From assembly GCA_007126035.1 (NCBI GenBank), contig SLCC01000138.1:1-54188 (forward strand): DNA of 54,188 bases. The letters run 5' to 3'. The position numbers and the translations under genes were made by a program. The notes beneath the pieces are model-generated. The model was not told the origin of the DNA and did no database searches. It was given only the letters and a program-made list of their open reading frames with translations. The stretch is from Gemmatimonadota bacterium. Lineage in GTDB: Bacteria; Gemmatimonadota; Gemmatimonadetes; Longimicrobiales; RSA9. Below, in pieces: positions 34,260-42,115 of the stretch; the stretch's first letter is position 1, and the number at the start of each line of letters is the position of its first letter.

Positions 34260-34654
34260 GTTTCCGGCGCCTCCGGCTCCCCCTCTTCCACAACCTGCTG
34301 ACAGTCGATGCAGAGGCGGGCCCACGGCACCAGCTCCAGTCGCTGCAAACCTATCTCCCGGCCGCACCGTTCGCACGCCCCGAATTCTTCCGGGTTCTTG
34401 TAGAGCATGCGGAGCGCCTCATCGATGTCCAGGAGCTGCCTGCCCTCCTGACTGGCCAGCAGGAACTCCTTCTCCTGCTCGATGGTGTCGGTGCCCTCGT
34501 CGGCCATGTGGAGCGGGTAGTTGGTCAGCTCGTCGTCGCCCAGCTCGAGGCGCTCCTTGTAGCGATCATCGAACTCGGCCATGGCCTCCAGTGAGCTCTG
34601 CCGCTCCTCGAGCAGGCGTTCCCTGATCCTGTCGCGTTCTCTCTCGTTCATCAT
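34256..34654 (-). CDS. DksA/TraR-family zinc-finger protein
   Basis: This 132-aa protein has an N-terminal coiled coil (about 1-85) and a C-terminal four-cysteine zinc finger, CERCGREIGLQRLELVPW followed by CIDC (C-x2-C-x17-C-x2-C). The segment YPLHMADEGTDTIEQEKEF is closer to the YteA/YocK branch than to E. coli DksA, whose tip motif with paired Asp is not clearly seen. Family members bind the RNA polymerase secondary channel and alter transcription during stress. I use the ATG at 34654; a GTG one codon upstream and an ATG one codon downstream are equally possible. It heads the coupled set leading to archease and rtcB. Confidence 0.88.
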   Translation of the reverse strand: MMNERERDRIRERLLEERQSSLEAMAEFDDRYKERLELGDDELTNYPLHMADEGTDTIEQEKEFLLASQEGRQLLDIDEALRMLYKNPEEFGACERCGREIGLQRLELVPWARLCIDCQQVVEEGEPEAPET

Positions 34655-34723
34655 CACCCCGTTCGGTCCGTGGTGTCTCCGCCAGGGGCAACAACCGTTC
34701 CCGTTCCGCGCTCGTACAGGGGC

Positions 34724-35968
34724 TCAGCCATCGTCCGGTATGGGCCGTCCCAGGGGTGCTGCGGGAGGCGGGGCCGGCGGCGCGGGCGGCTCTTCGGCCG
34801 GAGCCGGCACCCCGGCAGGCGCGTCCGGGGTGGGGGCCGGCGCCCGGGGTGCCGTGGGCGGATCCCGCCGCACGGGACCGAGCAGTGGCATGGGACCCGG
34901 ACCCTCCATCGCCGCCGCCAGCGGGTCGAGCCGGGCCAGGCTGTCGGGCGGTATGCCCTGGAACTCCGCCAGGTCGTACCGGGCCGATGGGATTCGGGGC
35001 AGCAGGAAGCCCGGTATCGGGAGCCGGGCCTGCCTGGTGGCGGTGAACGCGCCCCGACCCTCCGGGTCCCATGTCTCCCGGTCGATCACCCCGTCGCCGT
35101 CCAGGTCGAACAGGTACTTCCTGGGCGCGCCGCCGTACTCCAGGACGATCATCCGGGAGCCGGCCTCCCCCTCCCACACCACGCTGAGCATCTCCATGGG
35201 CGCCTCCGGCTCGCCGCAGCGCACCTCGTGGGTGGCCACGTGACGGAGGTTCTCCAGCTCCGGCATTGCCAGCTCCGGGTCGACCTGCATGGGGAACGAC
35301 GGTGGTTGCTCAGGCATGGCCACGTCCAGGAGCGATGGGTCGAGCTGGAGCGTCAGCGTTCCCGTCTGCCGCTCCTCCAGCTCAGGGCCTTCCATGACGT
35401 ACAGGACCCGCAGCTGGCTCATGGCCTCGACGGGCGGCGGTGGCGCCGCCACGAATTCAGGTATGGAATCGGCCAGTTCCACGCAGTAGTACCTGGGTAC
35501 GATAGCCTCGAGCCACAGCACCTCGTGGGCCGGGAGCAGGGCCGGCATCCGCCTCGGCTCCACCGTCTCCATGCGAGTCTCGATGACGTATCGTACCAGG
35601 GGCGAGGCCAGATCTCGTGAAGCCGGCATCGGCTGACCGTGAGCATCCGTCAGGCGGTACCGGGCGGGGACGCCCAGGACCAGGCGCTGGGGCTGGCCGG
35701 CGCCGTGACCCACGTTGCGCACTCCCAGGATCAGGCGGAAGCGGGCGACGGCGTCGCCGTCCAGCCCGCTGGTGTCTGCCCACTCCACAGGTACCGAGAT
35801 CTCCTGGTGGAATTGCCCGTCAGGCCCCAGAACCAGCAGCTCCAGCTCTGGCAGCGGATCACCCCACCGGACGAAGGTGGCTGCGATGGCCAGGACGGCC
35901 ACCACCACGAGCGCCACCACCCAGCGGCGATCGAGACGTGGAGTGAATCGCTGGACCAGGTACCTCAT
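34724..35968 (-). CDS. Membrane-anchored protein of unknown function with Pro-rich tail
   Basis: This 414-aa protein is not recognised. One N-terminal transmembrane segment (WVVALVVVAVLAIAATFVRW, about residues 16-35) is followed by a mostly beta, probably periplasmic region. An EF-hand-like loop, DLDGDGVIDRETW (about 288-300), resembles calcium-binding repeats. The last 60 residues are Pro- and Ala-rich (PAEEPPAPPAPPPAAP) and may span the wall or be disordered. It starts 3 bases after the threonine synthase stop and ends 69 bases before the DksA-like start codon, so it is likely co-transcribed with both. Confidence 0.65.
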   Translation of the reverse strand: MRYLVQRFTPRLDRRWVVALVVVAVLAIAATFVRWGDPLPELELLVLGPDGQFHQEISVPVEWADTSGLDGDAVARFRLILGVRNVGHGAGQPQRLVLGVPARYRLTDAHGQPMPASRDLASPLVRYVIETRMETVEPRRMPALLPAHEVLWLEAIVPRYYCVELADSIPEFVAAPPPPVEAMSQLRVLYVMEGPELEERQTGTLTLQLDPSLLDVAMPEQPPSFPMQVDPELAMPELENLRHVATHEVRCGEPEAPMEMLSVVWEGEAGSRMIVLEYGGAPRKYLFDLDGDGVIDRETWDPEGRGAFTATRQARLPIPGFLLPRIPSARYDLAEFQGIPPDSLARLDPLAAAMEGPGPMPLLGPVRRDPPTAPRAPAPTPDAPAGVPAPAEEPPAPPAPPPAAPLGRPIPDDG

Positions 35969-35971
35969 AGC

Positions 35972-37195
35972 TCAGTCGTAGGTAAGACCGCTGCCGGTGT
36001 TGAACAGGACCACCTCCTCCCCGGCGTCCAGCAGCCCCCGCTCCAGGAGCAGGGGCACCGCCGCCGCGGTGGCACCGCCCTCGATGGAGGCGTAGACGCC
36101 GGTGCAGCGACCTATGCGGGATACAGCCTCACGCATCTTGTCGTCCGACACCGCCACCGCCGAGCCGCCGGAGCTGCGGATGGCGTCCAGGATCAGGATG
36201 TCACCCACGGCCCGGGGCACCCGCAGCCCCCACGCCGCCGTTGCCGCGTCCTCCCACGGCGTCGCCATCTCCGCACCCGTCTCCCAGGCCCGTACCATGG
36301 GAGCGCAGCCGGTGGCCTGGACCGAGATCATCCGGGGCCGCTCACCGCCGATCCAGCCCAGCTCCTCCATCTCGTCGAAGGCCTTCCACATCCCCACCAG
36401 GCCGGTGCCTCCGCCAGTGGGGTATACGATCACCTCGGGCACGCGACCGAGCTGCTCGACCAGCTCGTATGCCATGGTCTTCTTGCCCTCGATGCGGTAT
36501 GGCTCCTTGAGCGTCGACAGGTCGAACCAGCCGTGCTCCGCCGCGTCCCTGCCGATCAGTGCCCCTGCATCCGTGATCAAACCATCCACCAGCCGCACCT
36601 CCGCGCCCAGCGCCCGCGTCTCCTCGATGATCGAAGCGGGCGTGTCCTTCGGTATGGCCACGTGGACCGCGATCCCGGCCGCCGCGCCGTAGGCCGCCGC
36701 CGCCGCGCCCGCGTTCCCCGCCGAGGGCAGCGCCACGGCCTCGATGCCCAGCTCCCGGGCCCGGGCCACGGCCATGACCAGACCCCTGGCCTTGAAGCTG
36801 CCGGTGGGGTTCTGGCCTTCGTCCTTGATCCACAGGCGATCCAGCTCCAGCTCTTCGGCCAGCCGCGGCGCCGGGACCAGTGGTGTGAAACCCTCGCCCA
36901 GCGTGATACGGTGCTCCGCCGCCCGGACGGGGAGCACCTCGGCGTAGCGCCACAGGTCCGGCGGCCGGCCGCTGAGCGTGGTGGGAGTGAACCGGCCGCG
37001 CAGCGCCGGGAGGTCGTAGCGGGCCAGGAGCGGCCGATCGCAGCAGGGCGACAGACGCCACGGCTGCTCCGCATCACCGTAGGCGGCGCCGCACATGCCG
37101 CACTCCAGGTGCGACACGCCCGCAGGGGCCACCAGTGGCATATGTTTGGTCATGCCGGGAAAGATAGCCCCTACGGCCGCTCCTGCCACCATCAT
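35972..37195 (-). CDS. thrC: Threonine synthase
   Basis: This 407-aa PLP-dependent enzyme converts O-phosphohomoserine to threonine. The N terminus has a cysteine-rich zinc-ribbon-like segment (LECGMCGAAYGD then LSPCCDRP). The PLP-lysine motif is QNPTGSFKARGLVMA, the phosphate-binding Gly-rich loop is YPTGGGTGLVGMW, and SAGNAGAAAAAYGAAAG is conserved. This is the shorter class I-like type found in many bacteria and archaea. I start at the ATG at 37195 because it overlaps the upstream stop as ATGA. A more family-like start at 37153 (MTKHMPL) is possible. No other threonine genes are adjacent. Confidence 0.9.
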   Translation of the reverse strand: MMVAGAAVGAIFPGMTKHMPLVAPAGVSHLECGMCGAAYGDAEQPWRLSPCCDRPLLARYDLPALRGRFTPTTLSGRPPDLWRYAEVLPVRAAEHRITLGEGFTPLVPAPRLAEELELDRLWIKDEGQNPTGSFKARGLVMAVARARELGIEAVALPSAGNAGAAAAAYGAAAGIAVHVAIPKDTPASIIEETRALGAEVRLVDGLITDAGALIGRDAAEHGWFDLSTLKEPYRIEGKKTMAYELVEQLGRVPEVIVYPTGGGTGLVGMWKAFDEMEELGWIGGERPRMISVQATGCAPMVRAWETGAEMATPWEDAATAAWGLRVPRAVGDILILDAIRSSGGSAVAVSDDKMREAVSRIGRCTGVYASIEGGATAAAVPLLLERGLLDAGEEVVLFNTGSGLTYD

Positions 37196-37479
37196 CCCAT
37201 ATCGTTCATGTGCTTGCCGGGCCGGCCGTAGAAGTCACCCCCTATGGGCCGCGCCTTGACGAAAGCGCGGTGCAGGGCGTCGTCGTCCATGTCCCGGTAC
37301 GCCCCGCCGGGCACCGCCACCTGGCGAGGCTTGCGGGATCCGTCCACGCACACGAACTCCAGGAGCTCCTCGTCCGCGCGCAGCTCCTGCTCGGTCTGCC
37401 GTGGCGCGGGCACGATCCGCGCCTCCCATTCAGTGCCGTCCTCGTGGATGCGTCGCCAGCCTTTCCTCCGTTCGTTCAT
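37192..37479 (-). CDS. Small charged protein of unknown function, coupled to thrC
   Basis: This 95-aa soluble protein has a basic start (MNERRKGWRRIHEDGTEWEA) and an acidic centre (QELRADEELLEFVCVDGSRK). Its C terminus is Gly-rich (PIGGDFYGRPGKHMNDMG). No known domain is apparent. Its stop overlaps the thrC start (ATGA). It is the first gene on this strand, divergent from the sigma-factor operon, with 157 bases between in which I find no firm promoter. Confidence 0.6.
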   Translation of the reverse strand: MNERRKGWRRIHEDGTEWEARIVPAPRQTEQELRADEELLEFVCVDGSRKPRQVAVPGGAYRDMDDDALHRAFVKARPIGGDFYGRPGKHMNDMG

Positions 37480-37636
37480 CCTTGTCCGTACCTCTGCGTG
37501 GATCCATAGTTCCTGTTCACACGCCACAGGGGGGCAAGAAGCACGCCCGCCACTCCTGGGCCAGGCAACCCCTTGTGCCATGGCGGCATCGAACCAATCG
37601 AGAGACCGGGACACGCGCCATGTTCCCCGCGAAGGC

Positions 37637-38194
37637 ATGACGGACGACGAACTGGTACGTCGGGCCAAGACAGGTGAGGAGGCGGCCCTCCACGCCCTGT
37701 ACCGGCGCTACGCGCCCCGGGTCCATGCCGTGGTGCGTCGGCTGGCAGGCGACGACGCGCTGGCTGAGGACTGGGCCCAGGAGGCGTGGCTGCGGGCCTT
37801 CCGCGCCCTGCCCCGGTTCCGCGGGGAAGCGGCCTTCTCCACCTGGCTGCACAGGGTGGCGGTGAACAGTGCGCTGCAGGGCCTGCGGAGCCGGGCCCGC
37901 CACGAGGTCCGGGAGACAGTTCTGCCGGATGACCAGGCCGGGCCACCGGAGTCGCCGGCCACGCTGCGACTCACACTGGAACGTGCAGTGGCGTCGCTAC
38001 CGGAGGGGATGAGGCAGGTCCTGGTACTTCACGACGTGGAGGGCTTCACCCACGAGGAGATCGGGGAGATGCTCGGCATCGCCGCCGGCACCTCGAAGAG
38101 CCAGTTGTTCAAGGCGAGAGCGAAGATGAGAGAGTCGCTGGGGAGCAGGGAGATGGCCACGGAGGGGAAGGCATATGTCGCATCTGACGCGTGA
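37637..38194 (+). CDS. ECF-type RNA polymerase sigma factor
   Basis: This 185-aa protein has the two ECF domains. Region 2 is EEAALHALYRRYAPRVHAVV with AEDWAQEAWLRAFRAL. Region 4 is LPEGMRQVLVLHDVEGFTHE with a helix-turn-helix EIGEMLGIAAGTSKSQLFKA. I start at the ATG at 37637 because MTDDELVRRAKTGEEAAL is the usual family N terminus. It is followed by its anti-sigma gene with a 20-base overlap, and the likely target gene (PDZ protein) comes third. Confidence 0.92.
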   Translation: MTDDELVRRAKTGEEAALHALYRRYAPRVHAVVRRLAGDDALAEDWAQEAWLRAFRALPRFRGEAAFSTWLHRVAVNSALQGLRSRARHEVRETVLPDDQAGPPESPATLRLTLERAVASLPEGMRQVLVLHDVEGFTHEEIGEMLGIAAGTSKSQLFKARAKMRESLGSREMATEGKAYVASDA

Positions 38195-38834
38195 GGCGCT
38201 GGCCCGCCTGGTGGACGAGATGCCCGACGAGCGGGAGCGCACGCACCTGGAATCTTGTGCCGGGTGCCGGGCGGAGCTGGCGGCGCTGACGGACCAGCGC
38301 CAGGCGCTTGCCACCCTGCCCGACCTGGAGCCCGGGCCGGACGCATGGCCGGCCTTGCGGGCACAGCTGAGGCGGGAGGGACTGGTCCGGGAGCGGCGCT
38401 TACCGGGCGTGGCGGCCGCCAGGGCCGCGGCGGCCATGGTGCTCTTCCTGGCAGGCGGCGCCGCGGGATACCTGGCCCGCGGTCCCGCAGACCCGCCGCC
38501 GTCGTTGGAGACACCGTCCCGAGTGGCCGGAGGCGCTGCTCCTGTAGATCCCGCCGTGGCCGCTGCGGCCCAGGGTGCCACAACCGATGTGGAGGCAAGC
38601 GCAAGCGAGGCGTTCATGGTCGCACTGGACCGCTACATGGCCGCCACCGACGCACCGCCCGCGGACCCGGCGGCCAGGCTGGCCGCCCTGGAGAACATCG
38701 TGCTCACCACGGCGGAAGCGCTCCACGAGGCGCCGACGGATCCCATCATCAGCAGCTACCACCTGTCGGCGCTGGCCCAGCGGAACGCGGTCTTGCGCCA
38801 GTTGAGCGGGGACGGCGGCCCGCCCGTGTTCTGA
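38175..38834 (+). CDS. Zinc-binding anti-sigma factor, membrane-anchored
   Basis: This 219-aa protein begins with a ZAS-type anti-sigma domain containing HLESCAGC (H-x3-C-x2-C, about residues 28-35). One transmembrane helix follows (AAARAAAAMVLFLAGGAAGYL, about 80-100), then a periplasmic part of about 115 residues rich in Ala. It overlaps the end of the sigma gene by 20 bases in another frame. It should hold the sigma factor at the membrane until an envelope or redox signal releases it. Confidence 0.85.
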   Translation: MSHLTREALARLVDEMPDERERTHLESCAGCRAELAALTDQRQALATLPDLEPGPDAWPALRAQLRREGLVRERRLPGVAAARAAAAMVLFLAGGAAGYLARGPADPPPSLETPSRVAGGAAPVDPAVAAAAQGATTDVEASASEAFMVALDRYMAATDAPPADPAARLAALENIVLTTAEALHEAPTDPIISSYHLSALAQRNAVLRQLSGDGGPPVF

Positions 38835-38843
38835 GGTGACGCC

Positions 38844-39956
38844 ATGAGATACATCCTGCTGTGCGCGCTCCTGCTGGTCATGACGGGACCGGCCATGGCC
38901 CAGAGCAGAGCTGTCGCAGATCGACCCGGCACGGCATGGCTCGGAATCACCTACGACATCCGCTGGCTGGAGCAGGGCGACGGGTGCCGAGCCCAGCTCG
39001 TGGTTGCCACCGCCATACCCGGCTCGCCGGCGGAGCGGGCTGGGATCCGCACAGGCGATGAGATCCTGGCCATCGACGGCGACCACGCTCCGGCCATCCG
39101 ACTCGCGGCCCGCAGCGCCCGGCTCTCACCGGGCGAACGGGTCCGAGTGACAATCCGGCGGGGCGTCGACCAGAGACAGTTGACCGTCGTGGCGGAGCGC
39201 AGGCCTGAACGGCCGGTCATGACGCAGCCAGCGCGGACCGTGGTCCCGCCGGTGGGACCGAGGGCGCCGGTGATCAAGCTGCTCCGAGACACGATGGTGG
39301 CCACCGACCTGGCCGCCAGCAGCAGGGGTCGCTCCTCCAGTGAAGGGTACTGGCTGGTACAGGGCGAGCGCCCGGCGGTATACCGGCCGCTAACCCGCCG
39401 GACCACCTCCGAGCTGGACCGCCGCGCCGCCGCGCTCCTGGCCTGCGCCGACTCGGTGGCTCGCACAGCCCCGGTCATCGTGACGGGCCCGATCGACATC
39501 GAACGGATCCAGGAACAGGCGGAAAGCCTGCGTGTCGTCATAGCTCGACGAGCAATGGAGGCCCGGGACGCCGTGGGTGAGGCCCGCGCCTTCCCATGGC
39601 CCATGCGGCCGGGAGCCGAGTCACCGCCGGCACAGACCCGGCTATTCTCCGCCGAGGACGCCCTGGCCGTCAGCCTGAGGGGTGTGGCCGGCGCCGAGAT
39701 GGTCGCCCTGGAGCCGGAGCTGGCAGAGTACTTCCGGGGCGCCGACCAGGGGCTGCTGGTGCTGCGGGTCACACCCGGGTCACCGGCACAGAGGGCAGGG
39801 CTGCGGCCAGGCGATGTCGTCACAGGAGCAGCTGGCTCCCACGTGACCAGCCTCCCCATGCTCAGAGGATTGCTGGCCGCACGGCAGTCGGAAGCTCTCG
39901 AACTGGAATTGGTGAGGCAGGGCCGGCGCCTGACCGTCAGGCTGGCCCGGCCATGA
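38844..39956 (+). CDS. Secreted protein with two PDZ domains and no protease domain
   Basis: This 370-aa protein has a signal peptide (MRYILLCALLLVMTGPAMAQ) and a PDZ domain at each end. The first contains AIPGSPAERAGIRTGDEILA (about 55-75). The second contains VTPGSPAQRAGLRPGDVVTG (about 308-328). The middle (about 105-260) is helical and lacks the His-Asp-Ser triad of DegP/DegS. It may therefore be a periplasmic sensor or adaptor for a protease, or an envelope-stress protein. It starts 9 bases after the anti-sigma gene, so the three form one operon. Its 3' end overlaps the end of a convergent gene by 20 bases. Confidence 0.8.
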   Translation: MRYILLCALLLVMTGPAMAQSRAVADRPGTAWLGITYDIRWLEQGDGCRAQLVVATAIPGSPAERAGIRTGDEILAIDGDHAPAIRLAARSARLSPGERVRVTIRRGVDQRQLTVVAERRPERPVMTQPARTVVPPVGPRAPVIKLLRDTMVATDLAASSRGRSSSEGYWLVQGERPAVYRPLTRRTTSELDRRAAALLACADSVARTAPVIVTGPIDIERIQEQAESLRVVIARRAMEARDAVGEARAFPWPMRPGAESPPAQTRLFSAEDALAVSLRGVAGAEMVALEPELAEYFRGADQGLLVLRVTPGSPAQRAGLRPGDVVTGAAGSHVTSLPMLRGLLAARQSEALELELVRQGRRLTVRLARP

Positions 39957-41247
39957 GCCGATCCGCCGCCTGTATACCGGAACGGACGGCGCCCTCGACG
40001 GTGGGCGCCACCAGATAGTCACCAGCCAGCGCCACCCCGGGCGGCACCTCCGCCGCCCGGGCACGCTCCATCCGCTCGAAATGGCCAGGGCCTGGAACGA
40101 ACAGGCTCTGGCGCAACCTCACCAGCCGGGCCTCCACCACCCTGCCCCGGGTCTCCGGGAGCACTACGTCCAGCACTGGCAGGGCCGCTTCCAGAGCCGC
40201 CCCAGGATCACCCTCCGACCACCGCTCCGCCGCCGCCGGCGAGGGGACCACGACCACCGCCGGGCCCACACCGTCCACCCGCTTCTCCTCCTGCACGTAG
40301 ACAGACGCCACCTGCCCACCCAGCGGGTCCCGTCGAGGGATCGAGAGACCGAACCAGCCCTTACCCACCGGGCCCTCCGTGGCCAGCACCAGCGTGGCCG
40401 TGGACCGGCAAGGGACCCGGCTCAGCCACGGCGCTCCCGGCACCAGCCTGGCCGCGTCCGCCGCTGGAACGGCGACCACCACCGCCTCGTGATCCGCATA
40501 ACCGCCCGCCACACGAACGCGAACGCCCGTGCCAGACGGCTCCAGTCCATCCACAGGCGCTCCGGACACCACCACCACGCCCCGGGAATCCAGCCACTCT
40601 CCCACCGCGCCAGCCAGCGCGGCCAGTCCGCCGCGGACCCCGAGAAGCTGGACCCGCAAGCCGGCCCGGGCCAGGCAGTGGAAGACGCCGGCCCCCACCT
40701 CCTCCGGTGTCACCCCGTAGTACGCGGCCAGCAGCGGGTACGCCATGTACTCCACGAAATCGTCCCCGAGCTCACGTCGGCCCCACTGCGCAATCGTCTC
40801 ATCGTCCAGTCCCGCTTGGCCCGCCAGCCACGGAGCGTTCAGGTCGAGAGCAGAAGCGTGCCGCTCGAGAAACGGCACGTACTTCAAAGCCAGCCGGAGC
40901 TTGAGGCCCCGGGGAAGCGCACCCGATGTGGCCATGCTCCGCATCGAGCCGTAACGCAACGTGTTCGCCCGACCCTTCCGCCACACCGCGTCCTGCCCCG
41001 GCAGCCGCACCAGCAGGTCCGTCGCGCCCACCGACTCCACCAGATCCAGGACCTGCGTGTGATGATTCGAGAGCAGCTGGACCACCGCGTCCGCCGCCCG
41101 GCCAGCCACTCGCTCCGTACGCAGCCGACCCCCTGGCTCCCGCACGTCGTACACCCGCACACCACGACCACGGCCCGCCAACCGCCAGGCCGCCGCCAGT
41201 CCCGCAGGACCGGCACCGATCACTCCTATGCTCCGTTCACCCGACAT
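39937..41247 (-). CDS. FAD-dependent oxidoreductase, protoporphyrinogen-oxidase-like
   Basis: This 436-aa amine-oxidase/PPOX-superfamily flavoprotein has a dinucleotide-binding motif IGVIGAGPAGLAAAWRLAGR at residues 6-25. It also has a second Gly-rich segment (DVREPGGRLRTERVAG) and a C-terminal FAD motif (GVALAGDYLVAPTVEGAVRS). The substrate domain is divergent, so protoporphyrinogen oxidase, a desaturase or an amine oxidase are all possible. I start at ATG 41247. A GTG 29 codons upstream is in frame but lies beyond a terminator hairpin. The start has no Shine-Dalgarno sequence and sits 12 bases after the terminator T-run. Confidence 0.78.
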   Translation of the reverse strand: MSGERSIGVIGAGPAGLAAAWRLAGRGRGVRVYDVREPGGRLRTERVAGRAADAVVQLLSNHHTQVLDLVESVGATDLLVRLPGQDAVWRKGRANTLRYGSMRSMATSGALPRGLKLRLALKYVPFLERHASALDLNAPWLAGQAGLDDETIAQWGRRELGDDFVEYMAYPLLAAYYGVTPEEVGAGVFHCLARAGLRVQLLGVRGGLAALAGAVGEWLDSRGVVVVSGAPVDGLEPSGTGVRVRVAGGYADHEAVVVAVPAADAARLVPGAPWLSRVPCRSTATLVLATEGPVGKGWFGLSIPRRDPLGGQVASVYVQEEKRVDGVGPAVVVVPSPAAAERWSEGDPGAALEAALPVLDVVLPETRGRVVEARLVRLRQSLFVPGPGHFERMERARAAEVPPGVALAGDYLVAPTVEGAVRSGIQAADRLMAGPA

Positions 41248-41258
41248 CACAGCACGCC

Positions 41259-41299
41259 AAAAAAGAAGGGCGCCCGGTCCGACCCCGGACCATGGGCGC
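41259..41299 (-). terminator. Rho-independent terminator just before the flavoprotein gene
   Basis: On the minus strand GCGCCC-at-GGTCC, a 6-base loop and GGACC-GGGCGC form an 11-bp GC stem with a 2-base bulge. CTTCTTTTTT follows. Its position 12 bases before a start codon means it is either an attenuator or the end of a short transcript from the 41300-41457 interval. Confidence 0.75.
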
Positions 41300-41457
41300 T
41301 CACCAAAATGTGTACGTCGCATCCGCCACGCCACTTCGTGACCCGATCACCCACATCCGCCTCGGCGCGGACACCGTCCGAGTTTCAGTCTACATCCATA
41401 TACCTCCTCTCCGACCGGCATTGCCTGGTCGCTTCCGGAAACAGGTGAAGACCCATG

Positions 41458-41490
41458 AAAAAGGCCCGCGGACCAACCGGCCCGCGGACC
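41458..41490 (-). terminator. Rho-independent terminator of the 54-aa gene
   Basis: GGTCCGCGGGCC occurs twice, 4 bases apart, on the minus strand. The sequence is nearly self-complementary, so the copies pair over 12 bp with two G-U pairs, followed by five T residues. It lies 34 bases past the stop of the 54-aa reading frame. Confidence 0.75.
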
Positions 41491-41524
41491 CTCGCACGAC
41501 AGATACCCGCCTACTATCTATGCA

Positions 41525-41689
41525 TCAGGCCGCCTTCGGCTTCCAACGACCGTACGGCAACGTCGGCGCCGGTTGCACCTTGCCGCCCCAGACGAACGCC
41601 GAGATCGCCGGCTTCTTCTCCTCTGCCGGCACTACCTTGATCACGATTCCGGCTGGCTTCCGCCCCTTTACTCTTCCGCGATCCTTCAT
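41525..41689 (-). CDS. Small basic protein of 54 residues, unknown function
   Basis: The frame opens MKDRGRVKGRKPAGIVIKVV and closes PTLPYGRWKPKAA. It is rich in Lys, Arg and Pro, with no Cys and no transmembrane stretch. An unusually strong ribosome-binding run (AAGGGGGGAGG) lies directly before the ATG, and a strong terminator follows the stop, so the unit looks like a complete monocistronic gene. The basic, Pro-rich composition suggests a ribosome- or nucleic-acid-associated role, but I recognise no family. The 110 bases upstream, to the next gene, show no convincing promoter. Confidence 0.6.
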   Translation of the reverse strand: MKDRGRVKGRKPAGIVIKVVPAEEKKPAISAFVWGGKVQPAPTLPYGRWKPKAA

Positions 41690-41799
41690 CCTCCCCCCTT
41701 TGTGCCACCGACCTCCGCCGCGAAGGCCGGACAGCCCTTACCAAGGCACAAGGCGTACCGGACATCCCGACCAGAGCCAATCCCTTACTGCACAACGGA

Positions 41800-42114
41800 T
41801 TAGCCTCCGCCGTCGGCAGTCAGGTCGGGCGCAACTGTCCTCTCTGATGGACAGGCCGGCGTGTCAGTCTGACACGTGCGCAGCCATTGACGGAAGGTGG
41901 GCAGCCCGAGGCGCTGGAAGATCAGGGCGTCGACGGCATCGCGGAGGAGGATTTCGGTTAGGGGATACTGTTCATCCTGGGAGTGGAAGAGGCCGGTGAC
42001 GGCCTCGTCTGCCAGTGCCAGGAGCTCTTGACGGGAGATGCTGTCCTTGAAGTCGTCCAGGCGCTCCTCGATCCACTCCACGTATTGCTGGCGCGCTGAG
42101 AGGCGTGAGTCCAT
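41800..42114 (-). CDS. Helical protein of unknown function following a response regulator
   Basis: This 104-aa protein is mostly helical (ARQQYVEWIEERLDDFKDSI, LLALADEAVTGLFHSQD, EILLRDAVDALIFQRLGLP), with a polar C-terminal tail containing two Cys. No family is recognised. It starts one base after the stop of the response regulator, behind GAGAGGTGA, so the two are translationally coupled. It could be a partner or output protein of that regulator. Confidence 0.6.
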   Translation of the reverse strand: MDSRLSARQQYVEWIEERLDDFKDSISRQELLALADEAVTGLFHSQDEQYPLTEILLRDAVDALIFQRLGLPTFRQWLRTCQTDTPACPSERTVAPDLTADGGG

Positions 42115-42115
42115 G

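Noticed and set aside
41247-41399. UGA-recoded (selenocysteine) small protein before the flavoprotein
   Set aside because: A single in-frame TGA after four codons is better explained as a chance or leader frame. I see no SECIS-like hairpin right after it and no selenium genes in the window.
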